Origin: Rhodospirillales bacterium
GTDB lineage: Bacteria; Pseudomonadota; Alphaproteobacteria; Rhodospirillales; Defluviicoccaceae
NCBI GenBank assembly: GCA_016710335.1
Contig: JADJXQ010000005.1
Location: 308,551 to 372,550 of the forward strand
Direction of reading: 5' to 3'
DNA length: 64,000 nt
This document shows positions 54,396 through 62,799 of this stretch, in pieces. Position 1 is the stretch's first letter; every line of letters begins with the position of its first letter. The position numbers were made by a program, and so were the translations under genes. The notes under the pieces were generated by a model that saw only the letters and a list, made by a program, of their open reading frames with translations, did no database searches and was not told where the DNA came from.

Positions 54396-56530
54396 CAGAC
54401 GCGTTTCGCCAGCCAGCCGAACAGGGCGGCGGCACCGCCGAAAACAGTGAGGACGACGATCGTTGCCGCGACGGCCATCCGCTTGCGGTTGCGCTTTGAG
54501 TCCGCCGCCCGCCGGGAGTCCGTAATGAATGCGATCACCGGCGGCGACAGCAGGTCAGAGCGCCGACTGCGGAGGTCGACGGCGTTGGAGAGGCGGTTGC
54601 CCTCGAGCAGGTGCCCCTTCGCACCCTTGGCGTCGCCGGCGTCCACGGCGGCGCGATGCTCCCGCTCTGCACGCTCGAGCCGCGTTCTCCAGTCGAGGTC
54701 GAGGCGGCTGTCGGCGAGCAGCTTGGCCGCCCGTGGCCAGCGCTCGAACAGGCTCTCGTGGGCGATGCGGACGGTGGGCGCCGCGCCTCCTTTGTCGCCG
54801 GCCTCGCCGAAAGCGAACAGCAGCCGTTCCGCCAACAGCAGATCGATCAGCCGGCGCGCCGGCGTGCCCGCGGGGAACTCGGACAACGCCGCCGGGCGCG
54901 CCGTCGCCGCCGTCCGCTCGCCGGCGAGGTCGACACTGGCGAGGGCGCCGAGGACACGCGGCAGTTCCTTCTGCGCGTCTTCGTCGAGGCGGGCGAAGGC
55001 GTCCTCGGCCTTGTGCGCGAGCGCCCCGGCGAGGCCGCCGAGCCGGTCGTACTCGGCCAGCGTCAGCGTCTCGCCATCGCGCGCCTCGAACAGCGCCTGC
55101 AGCGTGTACTGCAGCATCGGCAACGCGCCTGGGTGCGTCGCCTCGCTCTCCAGCAACTGGGCCAGATCCCGCTCGTCCGTCGTCTCGTAGGCGAGGCCGC
55201 TGGCGCGCGCCGGCGCCTCGATCATGTCGCGGATGCCGGCGCCCGATGGCGGCTCCACGTCGAACAGGCCGCATTGTTTCTTGAGCGCCATGGACGGCGG
55301 GTCGGACTGCAGCGCATCGTAGAAGTCCGAGCGCATCGTGACCACCAGCCACACCCGGCCCGACTGCACGAGGGCCGTGAGGATGGCGAGGAAGCGCTGG
55401 CGCGCATCGTCGCTGTCAGCCGAGAACAACTCCTCGAACTGGTCGACGACGAGGAGGAGGCCGGTCGCCGGGTCCGTGTCGAAGCCGCCGCTTCGCGCCA
55501 GTCTGGCCGCGGCTCGGTCGAGCGCCGCCGCCACCGGAATGACCGCCTGCGCCGGGCCCGCGGCCATCACCGACGCGACTTGCTCCACCGTCCTGCAGTC
55601 GCCGGCCAGGATCTCCGGCAACACGTCCTCCACAGCGAGGGCGCGCGCCAGCCCGGCGATGAGGTCGCCGCCCAGCGCGGTCGGCGTCACGACGAGCCGC
55701 TGCCACCGATCCATGTGCGGCTCGGTGTCGCCGTGGATCATCAGTCGTGGAATCAACCCGGCCCGAACCAGCGACGACTTGCCGGCGCCGCTGGCGCCGA
55801 GCACGAACACGCCCGGGAAGCCGCGTTGCGCCGCCGCCATCAGCGCGGCGCGCAGACGCCCCGTCGCCCGGCGGCGCCCGAAGAACACGCTCGCATGTTT
55901 TTCGTCGAACGCCGCGAGGCCGCGGAAGGGGGAGCCCTTGACGGCGATGTCCCAGTCGGTGTTGCTCAGCCGCGCCGCGATCCAAGCGCGCAGGTCGCGC
56001 TCGAACTGACGCGCGAACGCATCGGGATCGGCATAGTTCTTGGAGGCGGCAAGGAAATAGCCTTCCTCGTTCCTGAGCCAGCGGCACCAGAACTCGTCGA
56101 GCGCCTTCTTCTCCGCCTGCTCCTGGGCGAGAGTGACTTCGTTGAAGGTGACCGGCTTCGTGCTGCGGTAGACGAAGATGGCGGGGATCTTCTCCGGGCG
56201 CGTTCGCGCTGCGACGCAGGCGTCCTCGAACTCGAACTCCGTGCCGGTCCGGGCCGAGCCGTCGGGGCGGTTGAACTCCGGCGGAAGCACCGTGCCGAGG
56301 CGCTTCCAGAAGATGCAGACGACCAGATCGCACTCCGACGGCTTGTCGATCTGCGCCTGGAACGTGGAGACCGCCGAATATGGCCGTTCCTCCCAGCGCA
56401 CCACCTCAAGGTCGACGTCCCAAAGATCGGCGTCGACCTTGCGGATGACGTCGTCGGCGCGATTGCGCTCCGCCGCGACGTCGCCGGGCGACGACAGAAA
56501 AATGCGCAGTCGGGAACTGCCCGTACCCAA
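53954..56530 (-). CDS. DUF4062 / STAND NTPase (nSTAND1), C-terminus out of frame
   Basis: As read, 858 residues, of which about 715 are meaningful. Residues 5 to about 150 are a DUF4062 (TIR-like) domain: LRIFLSSPGDVAAERNRADDV, SECDLVVCIFWKRLGTVLP. Next is an nSTAND1-type NTPase: SPFRGLAAFDEKHASVFFGR, Walker A GASGAGKSS with Lys251, Walker B LLLVVDQFEELFS, and ATHPGALPMLQYTLQALFEA. A membrane helix (VAATIVVLTVFGGAAALFGWLA) is at about 687-708. From about 54395 the frame no longer makes sense and the real tail is in other frames. The start is TTG 56530 with a G-run ribosome site. STAND ATPases oligomerise on ligand binding, so this one is the likely sensor of the operon. Confidence 0.8.
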   Translation of the reverse strand: MGTGSSRLRIFLSSPGDVAAERNRADDVIRKVDADLWDVDLEVVRWEERPYSAVSTFQAQIDKPSECDLVVCIFWKRLGTVLPPEFNRPDGSARTGTEFEFEDACVAARTRPEKIPAIFVYRSTKPVTFNEVTLAQEQAEKKALDEFWCRWLRNEEGYFLAASKNYADPDAFARQFERDLRAWIAARLSNTDWDIAVKGSPFRGLAAFDEKHASVFFGRRRATGRLRAALMAAAQRGFPGVFVLGASGAGKSSLVRAGLIPRLMIHGDTEPHMDRWQRLVVTPTALGGDLIAGLARALAVEDVLPEILAGDCRTVEQVASVMAAGPAQAVIPVAAALDRAAARLARSGGFDTDPATGLLLVVDQFEELFSADSDDARQRFLAILTALVQSGRVWLVVTMRSDFYDALQSDPPSMALKKQCGLFDVEPPSGAGIRDMIEAPARASGLAYETTDERDLAQLLESEATHPGALPMLQYTLQALFEARDGETLTLAEYDRLGGLAGALAHKAEDAFARLDEDAQKELPRVLGALASVDLAGERTAATARPAALSEFPAGTPARRLIDLLLAERLLFAFGEAGDKGGAAPTVRIAHESLFERWPRAAKLLADSRLDLDWRTRLERAEREHRAAVDAGDAKGAKGHLLEGNRLSNAVDLRSRRSDLLSPPVIAFITDSRRAADSKRNRKRMAVAATIVVLTVFGGAAALFGWLAKRVCQERREAQRTPGWRRSHLKLARSDRRNAGDVGEPGHAARLGLHRHRGRPVAPPHRGTEATAGGCGWRRGPRRSFDACAPRPRSPAPGKRASRDGALGSAPTSAPCRWHWPKAPLRRTARCCCASPTIDSRCSIPSADRRTSTNRCRG

Positions 56531-56746
56531 CCGTCAAACCCCCCGGCCCGCAAATACTAAGCTTCTTCATTAATATCCGTCGACACGTCCGCGTCAACCG
56601 CGACGGTGCGCGACCGTTGCGGAGACCGCGCGATCAAGAAGCCGAACCGGACGCTGGAATCAACGCTGGTGCGTCTCCTTGACCGGTATCAAGATACCAA
56701 TGCGCAGGAAGGCGCCAAATGCGGAGACAGGCAGGTGCCGCCCGTC

Positions 56747-57262
56747 CTAACTGTCGTAGCTGACCAGGGCCGAGAAGGGGACGTCGAGGCGCGCGCGGCC
56801 CTCGAGGAAGGTGAGCTCGATCATGCAGGCGCAGCCGACCACCTCGGCGCCTGCCTTGCGGAACAGGGCGATCGCCGCCGCCATGGTGCCGCCGGTGGCG
56901 AGCAGGTCGTCGAGGACGACGACGCGCTGCCCCGCAGCGACCGCATCGGCCTGGATCTCGATGATGTCGCTGCCGTATTCCAGCGCGTACTCATGGCGCA
57001 TCGTCTCCCCCGGCAGCTTGCCGCGCTTGCGGACCATGACGAAGCCGAGGCCGAGCTTGAGCGCCAGCGGCGCCGCCACCAGGAAGCCGCGCGATTCGAT
57101 GCCGGCCAGCACGTCCGGCTGGTGACGGCTGACCGCCTTCGCCAACCGCCCCATCGCCACCGACCAGGCGTCGGCGTGCGCCAGCAGCGTCGAAATGTCG
57201 TAGAACAGGATCCCCGGCTTGGGGAAATCGGGGATAGAGCGGATGTGGTTCTTGATGTCCAT
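56747..57262 (-). CDS. apt: Adenine phosphoribosyltransferase
   Basis: A 171-residue purine salvage enzyme that joins adenine and PRPP to AMP. FPKPGILFYDIS at the N-terminus, IESRGFLVAAPLA, and the PRPP loop VVVLDDLLATGGTMAAA are all intact. Length is normal. The gene is on its own, about 115 bases after a small membrane peptide gene. Confidence 0.95.
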   Translation of the reverse strand: MDIKNHIRSIPDFPKPGILFYDISTLLAHADAWSVAMGRLAKAVSRHQPDVLAGIESRGFLVAAPLALKLGLGFVMVRKRGKLPGETMRHEYALEYGSDIIEIQADAVAAGQRVVVLDDLLATGGTMAAAIALFRKAGAEVVGCACMIELTFLEGRARLDVPFSALVSYDS

Positions 57263-57377
57263 GGCCGGCGGCGTTCCTTATGTCAGCGGCGAATACGGAA
57301 GGTGCCGTGGATCGGGCAGCGTGCATGCTCCGGCGCCGCATTGCTGCGCCCGGGTGCAACGGGCATTCAACGGGCTC

Positions 57378-57503
57378 TCAGCGCAGTCGCACCGCCGACG
57401 TCGAATAGCGCTCGGCGCTCGAATAGTCGATGTTGTCGAGCACGACGCCCGCCACGGCGGCGATGGCGAACACTGCAACAAATCCCAACCACATGGCCTT
57501 CAT
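57378..57503 (-). CDS. 41-residue membrane peptide ending in a YSTSAVRL motif
   Basis: A short gene with GGGAGGGA upstream of its ATG. The product is one N-terminal membrane helix (MWLGFVAVFAIAAVAGVVLD) followed by DYSSAERYSTSAVRLR. I recall small alphaproteobacterial proteins with a very similar YSTS-AVRL tail, but I cannot search for them here. It lies between zapE and apt on the same strand. No function is known to me. Confidence 0.6.
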   Translation of the reverse strand: MKAMWLGFVAVFAIAAVAGVVLDNIDYSSAERYSTSAVRLR

Positions 57504-57595
57504 GGCGATCAAGTCCCTCCCGGACAAGCGAGCCTGTCGTTATTGTTCCCCGATCGCCCCGCCCTTCGCAAGCCCGGCCGCGCACCCACCCGGGC

Positions 57596-58750
57596 TCACG
57601 ACCAGTGCTGGCTGCCGATGTAGGCCTCGGATCGCATTTCGTGCAGGCGGGAGACGGTGCGCTGGAACTCGAAGGCGCCGTCGCCGGCCGGATACAGCTC
57701 CTCCGCCGGCGCCGCCGCCGAGCATATGAGCTTCACCTTGTGCTCGTAGAGGGCGTCGATGAGGGTGACGAAGCGCTTGGCCTCGTTGCGGTTGCCGGGT
57801 CCGAGGCGGGGGATGCCGGCGAGCAGCAGCACGTCGAACCGGGCCGCCAAGGCCAGATAATCGGCCGGGCCCAGCGGCCGCGCGCACAGTTCGGGGAAAC
57901 CGCTGAAGGCGATGTCGTCCGAGGCCCGGGTGATCGCCAGGTCGCGGCCTTGCACCCGGATCGTCTCCGGCCCGACCTCGGCGCCGTGGGTCAACTGCTT
58001 GAAGTACTCGTCGAGCCGACGTTCGCTCTCTGGTCCCAGCGGCGTCAGGTAGACGTCCATCAGCCGCATGCTTTCGAGGCGATAGTCGATCCCGGCATCC
58101 AGGTGCAGGAGATCCAGCTTGCGCTCGATCAGGTGGATGAACGGCACGAACAGTTCCCGCTGCAGCCCGTCCTTGTAGAGATCCCGAGGCGGCCGGTTGG
58201 AGGTGGCGACCACCACCACGCCGGCTTCGAACAGCGCCTCGAACAGGCGTCCGATGATCATGGCGTCGGCAATGTCGGTCACCTGGAATTCGTCGAAGCA
58301 CAGCAGCCAGGCATCGGCGGCGATGCGCGCCGCCACTTCGTTGAGCACATCGTCGCGGGGGCGGGGACGCGTGCGCGAGCCGCCCTTGAGGCTGTATTCG
58401 GCATCGCGGCGGCGCATGTCGTTGAGCAGGCCGTGCACCTCCTGCATGAATGCATGGAAGTGCACCCGGCGCTTCATTTCGAGGGGCGCGCAGCGGAAGA
58501 ACAGATCCATCAGCATCGACTTGCCGCGGCCGACGCCGCCGTACATGTAGAGGCCCTGCGGCGGCTCCTGCCTTCGCCGCCCGAGCCCGAACCGCTCCTT
58601 CCAGCCGGTCGTGCCGGACGAAGGCTGGTAGTGCATCAACGCGTGATACAGGCTTTCCAGCTTCTCCGCCGCCAGTCCCTGCTCCCGATCCGGCTTCAAC
58701 TCCCCGGCGCCGACGCGCTCCCGGTAGAGTGCCAGCGGTCCCTTGTCCAT
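57596..58750 (-). CDS. zapE: ZapE/AFG1-family ATPase
   Basis: A 384-residue AAA+-like ATPase. Walker A is MYGGVGRGKSMLMDLFF, Walker B LLCFDEFQVTDIADAMI, and sensor VVVATSNRPPRDLYKDGLQ. Then come HLDAGIDYRL and FPELCARPLGPADYLALAARFDVL near the C-terminus, all typical of the family. In E. coli ZapE acts at the division ring, while mitochondrial AFG1 helps protein quality control. It is leftward, upstream of the small YSTS peptide gene. Confidence 0.93.
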   Translation of the reverse strand: MDKGPLALYRERVGAGELKPDREQGLAAEKLESLYHALMHYQPSSGTTGWKERFGLGRRRQEPPQGLYMYGGVGRGKSMLMDLFFRCAPLEMKRRVHFHAFMQEVHGLLNDMRRRDAEYSLKGGSRTRPRPRDDVLNEVAARIAADAWLLCFDEFQVTDIADAMIIGRLFEALFEAGVVVVATSNRPPRDLYKDGLQRELFVPFIHLIERKLDLLHLDAGIDYRLESMRLMDVYLTPLGPESERRLDEYFKQLTHGAEVGPETIRVQGRDLAITRASDDIAFSGFPELCARPLGPADYLALAARFDVLLLAGIPRLGPGNRNEAKRFVTLIDALYEHKVKLICSAAAPAEELYPAGDGAFEFQRTVSRLHEMRSEAYIGSQHWS

Positions 58751-58892
58751 CCTGCACGTCCGAGCAAATGCTGCACCCGCGAAAAAGTAGTTGCCCCCGG
58801 CGGTCTTGTAAAGCGGATGCCAAGCAGGCCAAGCGGGCGAGCATCGTCGCTGAATTCTGGCCGCAGGCGCTGCCCCGGCCTATGTATTCGGA

Positions 58893-59693
58893 ATGGAAAG
58901 TTTGCTTGCGGCCGAAGCTGTGGTGCGCATCGGCGCCTTCGCGTCCGTTCTGGCCATCATGCTGCTGTGGGAAGCGGCGGCGCCGCGTCGGCGGCTGACG
59001 GCGCCCCGCAGCGGCCGCTGGCTGGCCAACCTCGGCGTCGTCGGCGTCGACACGGTGCTGGTGCGCCTGGTCTTTCCGGCGGCCGCCGTCGGCGTCGCGC
59101 TGACCGCCGCCGAACGGGGTTTCGGGCTGTTCAACGCGGTTCCGGTGCCGGACATTGTTGCGCTGGTCGTCTCTGTGGTGGTGCTCGACCTCGCGGTCTA
59201 CGGCCAGCACGTGGCGTTCCACAAGGTGCCGGCGTTGTGGCGGCTGCATCGCATGCACCACTCGGATGTGGACATCGACGCCACCACCGGCATCCGCTTT
59301 CACCCCATCGAGATCCTGCTGTCCATGGCCTACAAGATGGCGCTGGTCGCCATCCTCGGCGCTCCTGCGGCGGCGGTGGTGGCGTTCGAAGTGCTGCTCA
59401 ACGCGACGGCCATGTTCAACCATGGCAATGTCCGCTTGCCGGTGGCGTTGGACCGGGCGCTCAGGACAATCGTCGTGACCCCGGACTTTCACCGTGTGCA
59501 TCACTCGATCCACCGCGACGAGACTGACAGCAACTATGGTTTCAACCTCTCGATCTGGGATCGGCTCTTCCGCACCTACCGCCCCCAGCCCCGCGACGGC
59601 CACGAAGCGATGACCATCGGCATCCGTCAATTCCGCACCCCCCGCGACCGCCGCCTCCACCGCTTGCTCATCCAGCCGTTCCTGAAGGGGTGA
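58893..59693 (+). CDS. Fatty acid hydroxylase / sterol desaturase family membrane protein
   Basis: A 266-residue di-iron membrane oxygenase. The His clusters are seen in order: HVAFHKVPALWRLHRMHHSD (HxxxH and HxxHH), then FNHGN, and VVTPDFHRVHHSIHRDETDSNYGF. Membrane helices lie near the N-terminus and between His clusters. Members hydroxylate or desaturate sterols, carotenoids or fatty acids, and the substrate cannot be chosen from sequence. It is divergent from zapE. Confidence 0.88.
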   Translation: MESLLAAEAVVRIGAFASVLAIMLLWEAAAPRRRLTAPRSGRWLANLGVVGVDTVLVRLVFPAAAVGVALTAAERGFGLFNAVPVPDIVALVVSVVVLDLAVYGQHVAFHKVPALWRLHRMHHSDVDIDATTGIRFHPIEILLSMAYKMALVAILGAPAAAVVAFEVLLNATAMFNHGNVRLPVALDRALRTIVVTPDFHRVHHSIHRDETDSNYGFNLSIWDRLFRTYRPQPRDGHEAMTIGIRQFRTPRDRRLHRLLIQPFLKG

Positions 59694-60211
59694 AGGAAGA
59701 TGTCGCGTTTCGGCGGATGGCGCCTTGACGATGGAGTTCGCGATCGATATGTTCTATCTGCGTTCGCAGGGCGCCGCGCGCGGCGGAACTGCGCGGTGTT
59801 CGCGTAAGGGTAGAATCCCTTGTTTTCAATGGGATGAGGCCCGTTTGGAGTACATCTGCATACATCCGCATACAGAATCGGGCGGGATTCGGACACAAAC
59901 TGCCTGTTATCAACGGGATAGCCTTGAAGCGGCGTCACAAAACCGCTGAAAACGTACGCATTTTGGACCTTGTTGCGCCATGACCTGGCAAAGCGGTGCA
60001 CGGACTGGTTGCGTGCTTTCCGGGCGGCGCCGATCCGGCTGGGTGTCGGCGGACAGTTCCGTGACGGGCGGCAGCCTGGAGCCCTACGGGCGCCGCCGGG
60101 CGCGGCGGCTTGACGGCGGGGGTAACTCGCCCCTAGATTCCGCGACGCAGACCGACATGGTCGTCTTGAGCCTCGTGTGAAGCCCAACAATTTGCGAGAG
60201 GATTTGGATCG
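59694..60211. other. Gene-poor region upstream of trxA
   Basis: About 520 bases with no convincing gene. The middle (59800-59960) is less GC-rich than its surroundings and has small repeats (GCATACATCCGCATACA) and a short hairpin (ATCCC/GGGAT at about 59817-59835). Its composition differs from neighbouring genes and could be a leftover of inserted DNA. The right end holds a promoter for trxA. Confidence 0.45.
60110..60139 (+). promoter_or_regulatory. Sigma70-like promoter of trxA
   Basis: TTGACG (60110-60115) and TAGATT (60134-60139) with an 18-base spacer, ending 72 bases before the trxA ATG. The match is reasonable and the position right, but no experimental start is known. Confidence 0.5.
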
Positions 60212-60529
60212 ATGCCGAAGCAGGTGACAGACGATTCGTTCGATGCCGATGTGCTGAAGGCGGAAGGGCCGGTCCTGGTCGATTTTTGGGCGGAGTGGTG
60301 CGGGCCCTGCAAGCAGATCGCGCCGGCGCTCGACTCTGTCGACGCCAAGATGGGCGACAGACTCACGGTGGCGAAGCTCAACATCGACGAGAACCCGATG
60401 ACCCCCTCCAAATACGGGGTCCGCGGCATCCCGACGCTCATGCTGTTCAAGGACGGCCAGATCGCCGCCACCAAGATCGGAACCCTCAGCGAGAGCAAGC
60501 TTCTGGAGTGGGTTCAATCGGTCGTGTGA
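60212..60529 (+). CDS. trxA: Thioredoxin
   Basis: A 105-residue thioredoxin that reduces protein disulfides. The active site is WCGPC with Cys30 and Cys33 after VLVDFWAEWCGPCKQIAP. The cis-Pro is in RGIPTLMLFKDGQ, and Asp24 (LVDFW) is present. The start at ATG 60212 follows GAGAGGA. Its last 16 bases overlap the last 16 of the convergent folC gene. Confidence 0.97.
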   Translation: MPKQVTDDSFDADVLKAEGPVLVDFWAEWCGPCKQIAPALDSVDAKMGDRLTVAKLNIDENPMTPSKYGVRGIPTLMLFKDGQIAATKIGTLSESKLLEWVQSVV

Positions 60530-61815
60530 TCGTCCCGGTGCGCAGCGAGAACCGCGCCCGCCAGATAGAGAGAGCCACAAACCAGCACCCTCGCCGGTTC
60601 CTTTCCGTCCCGGCCGAGCCGCGCAAGCGCATCCCGGATGCTTGCAGCAGGCGCGGCTTCGAGACCAGCCCGTCGGGCTAACTCGGCGGCTTCGTCCGCC
60701 TCCAGGCTGTTGGCTTCGCCGGGGATAGCCACAGCCGCCATCTTCCCGGTGCAGCAGGGCGCGATCGCGGTCAGGAATCCCACGGCGTCCTTCTGTCTCA
60801 GCATCCCGAACAGGATGTGCAGCGGCCGATCCCGCCAATGTCGGATCTCGTCGGCGATGGCCTCCCCGGCGGCGGGATTGTGGCCGCCGTCAACCCACAA
60901 CTCCCAGCCGTTGGGCAGCAGGGCGTTGAGCGGCCCTCCCTCCAGGCGCTGAAGCCGGCCCGGCCACACGACGCGCCCCATGCCGCGCCGCAGCGCCTTC
61001 GCATCAAGGCGCAGCCCCGGAATGCGGGTACTCGCGGCCACTGCCAACCCGGCGTTGCGGATCTGGAACCTGCCCGCCAGCGCCGGTTTCGGTAGCGTTA
61101 GAGACGTGTCGGCATCCCGATAGACGAGGCCGTCCCCATGGCTCTCGGCGGTCCAGTCAATTCCTTCGATGTAGAGCGGTGCGCCGAGCGCCTGTGCCCG
61201 CGCTTGAATGACGGCCTCCGCGTCGGCGTGTTGGGCGGCCGACAAACAAGGGACCCCCGGCTTGAGGATTCCGGCTTTCTCGGCGGCGATCTCTGCCAGC
61301 GTGTCGCCGAGGAAGGCCTGGTGATCGACGGCGATGGGGGTCAAGACCGTCAACGCCGGCCGCTCGACCACATTGGTCGCATCGAGGCGGCCGCCGAGCC
61401 CCGTCTCGAGCAGCGTCGCATCGGCGGGCGTGCGCGCGAAGGCCAGCAGCGCGGCGACGGTGGTGATCTCGAAAAAGGTGATCGCCTGGCCGTTGTTGAC
61501 GCGCTCGCACTCCTCCAGCACCGCGGCCAACGCCGTGTCTTCGATCTCGCTCCCGGCCACGACGATGCGCTCATGGAAGCGGACGAGATGGGGCGAGGTC
61601 AGGACGTGAACGCAGAGTCCGTGCGCCTCCAGGAACGCTTTGAGGAAGGCGACGACGGATCCTTTGCCGTTGGTCCCGGCGACGTGAATGACGTTCTGAA
61701 GCCGCGTCTCAGGATGGCCGAGATCGTCGAGCAGGCGCTGCACCCGCCCGAGGGAAAGGTCGATGACCTTGGGGTGGAGCCTGCCGAGGCGCGACAGGAT
61801 GTCTTCAGTGGTCAT
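60514..61815 (-). CDS. folC: Dihydrofolate/folylpolyglutamate synthase
   Basis: A 433-residue Mur-ligase-like enzyme that adds glutamate to folates. P-loop VAGTNGKGSVVAFLKAFLEA, LTSPHLVRFHERIVV, the LLETGLGGRLDATNVV signature and LWVDGGHNPAAGEA are all present. It follows accD by 24 bases on the same strand, part of the common trpB-trpA-accD-folC string. It overlaps trxA tail to tail. Confidence 0.95.
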   Translation of the reverse strand: MTTEDILSRLGRLHPKVIDLSLGRVQRLLDDLGHPETRLQNVIHVAGTNGKGSVVAFLKAFLEAHGLCVHVLTSPHLVRFHERIVVAGSEIEDTALAAVLEECERVNNGQAITFFEITTVAALLAFARTPADATLLETGLGGRLDATNVVERPALTVLTPIAVDHQAFLGDTLAEIAAEKAGILKPGVPCLSAAQHADAEAVIQARAQALGAPLYIEGIDWTAESHGDGLVYRDADTSLTLPKPALAGRFQIRNAGLAVAASTRIPGLRLDAKALRRGMGRVVWPGRLQRLEGGPLNALLPNGWELWVDGGHNPAAGEAIADEIRHWRDRPLHILFGMLRQKDAVGFLTAIAPCCTGKMAAVAIPGEANSLEADEAAELARRAGLEAAPAASIRDALARLGRDGKEPARVLVCGSLYLAGAVLAAHRDDHTTD

Positions 61816-61839
61816 GCCGGCGTGGTCGTTGGCCTTGGA

Positions 61840-62799
61840 TCAAAGCTGCTTGGCCGCGTTCTCGCTCCGAAGCCTCAGCACCTCTGCGGATGGTCGCGGA
61901 TGGCGCAGCAGATCGAGGAAGTGCGCCACCGTCAGGGCAAGCTCGCGGCGGTGGACGATGATGTCGGCCTCGGCGCTTTCCGTCATCTCCGGCTGCGCCA
62001 TTGCCGCTGCAGAGCCCTCGGCATCGGCGGTGTCCCCATGAGCCGGCCGATTTTCACCGCTGGCCCACTCTCCTCCATCACGGCGGAAAGATGCATGACT
62101 TGCGGGCTCCGCGATCACCACATGGGCTGCGTCAGTGAACGCAGCGGCGGCGCCCCGAGGGTATGGCCAAGGGTGCGGCCAAGGGTGCGGATCCGCGAGC
62201 ACGACGATCAGCGGCAGCCGCCGCTCCCGCACCTGGTGCAAGGCGACGGCGATCCGACCCGGCTGAAGCAGCGACAAGACGCCCTCCTGAACACGGAGCC
62301 CGGCCGAAGAAACGACGACAACCAAGGGCGACTCCTGGACGACCGCCAACTGCGCCGCGGTGATGAGGCCCTCGCCCACGGCGGTGCCGATCGTGCCGCC
62401 CAGGAAGACGGGATCTAACACCGCAACCACACCGTTGCCGCCCCCGATCGCGCCATGGCACACGACCAGCGCCTCCGGGCGGCCCGTCGCTTGCTGCGCC
62501 TCCTTGAGACGCTCGCTGTAGCGCTTGACGTCGCGGAAGCGCAGCGGATCGGCCCGTACGCTCGGAAGCTCTATGGCATGAAACTCGCCGTCCCCGAACA
62601 GGAGCGCCAGGCGCTCCGGCGGGGGCAGCGGCATGTGGAGGTCGCACGCTGGGCAAACCCGCAACGCATCCCGCCACCGGCTCTCCCGGTCCCGGTGCCC
62701 ACAGCGCGGGCAAGATAACCACTCCTCCTCGCCCTTGTCTCGTCCGGTCCCGACGATGTCGCGGAACTTGGGCCGGACCAGGTAGGTGAGCCAACTCAT
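61840..62799 (-). CDS. accD: Acetyl-CoA carboxylase carboxyltransferase beta-like protein with a degenerate active site
   Basis: A 319-residue AccD at the canonical locus, overlapping trpA as ATGA. The N-terminus is normal (MSWLTYLVRPKF; zinc ribbon Cys30, 33, 49, 52; LPLPPPERLALLFGD-like helix; DPLRFRDVKRYSERLKEAQ). The catalytic half is not. The SGGARMQEG loop reads SSAGLRVQEG. The DPTTGGVTAS motif is replaced by DPHPWPHPWPYPRG (205-216 from a 12-bp DNA repeat). GFAGRRVIEQT is gone, replaced by an Ala/Glu/Gly-rich stretch. The frame is open throughout. It may be inactive or structural, with another carboxyltransferase elsewhere (inference). Confidence 0.8.
   Translation of the reverse strand: MSWLTYLVRPKFRDIVGTGRDKGEEEWLSCPRCGHRDRESRWRDALRVCPACDLHMPLPPPERLALLFGDGEFHAIELPSVRADPLRFRDVKRYSERLKEAQQATGRPEALVVCHGAIGGGNGVVAVLDPVFLGGTIGTAVGEGLITAAQLAVVQESPLVVVVSSAGLRVQEGVLSLLQPGRIAVALHQVRERRLPLIVVLADPHPWPHPWPYPRGAAAAFTDAAHVVIAEPASHASFRRDGGEWASGENRPAHGDTADAEGSAAAMAQPEMTESAEADIIVHRRELALTVAHFLDLLRHPRPSAEVLRLRSENAAKQL
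62165..62188. repeat. 12-bp tandem repeat inside accD
   Basis: Two perfect copies of GGCCAAGGGTGC (62165-62176 and 62177-62188), read on the coding strand as HPWP units at the place where the catalytic TTGGVTAS motif should be. Confidence 0.8.

Noticed and set aside
59980..60180. A 66-codon plus-strand frame upstream of trxA
   Set aside because: It overlaps the likely trxA promoter, lacks a ribosome site and shows no protein features.
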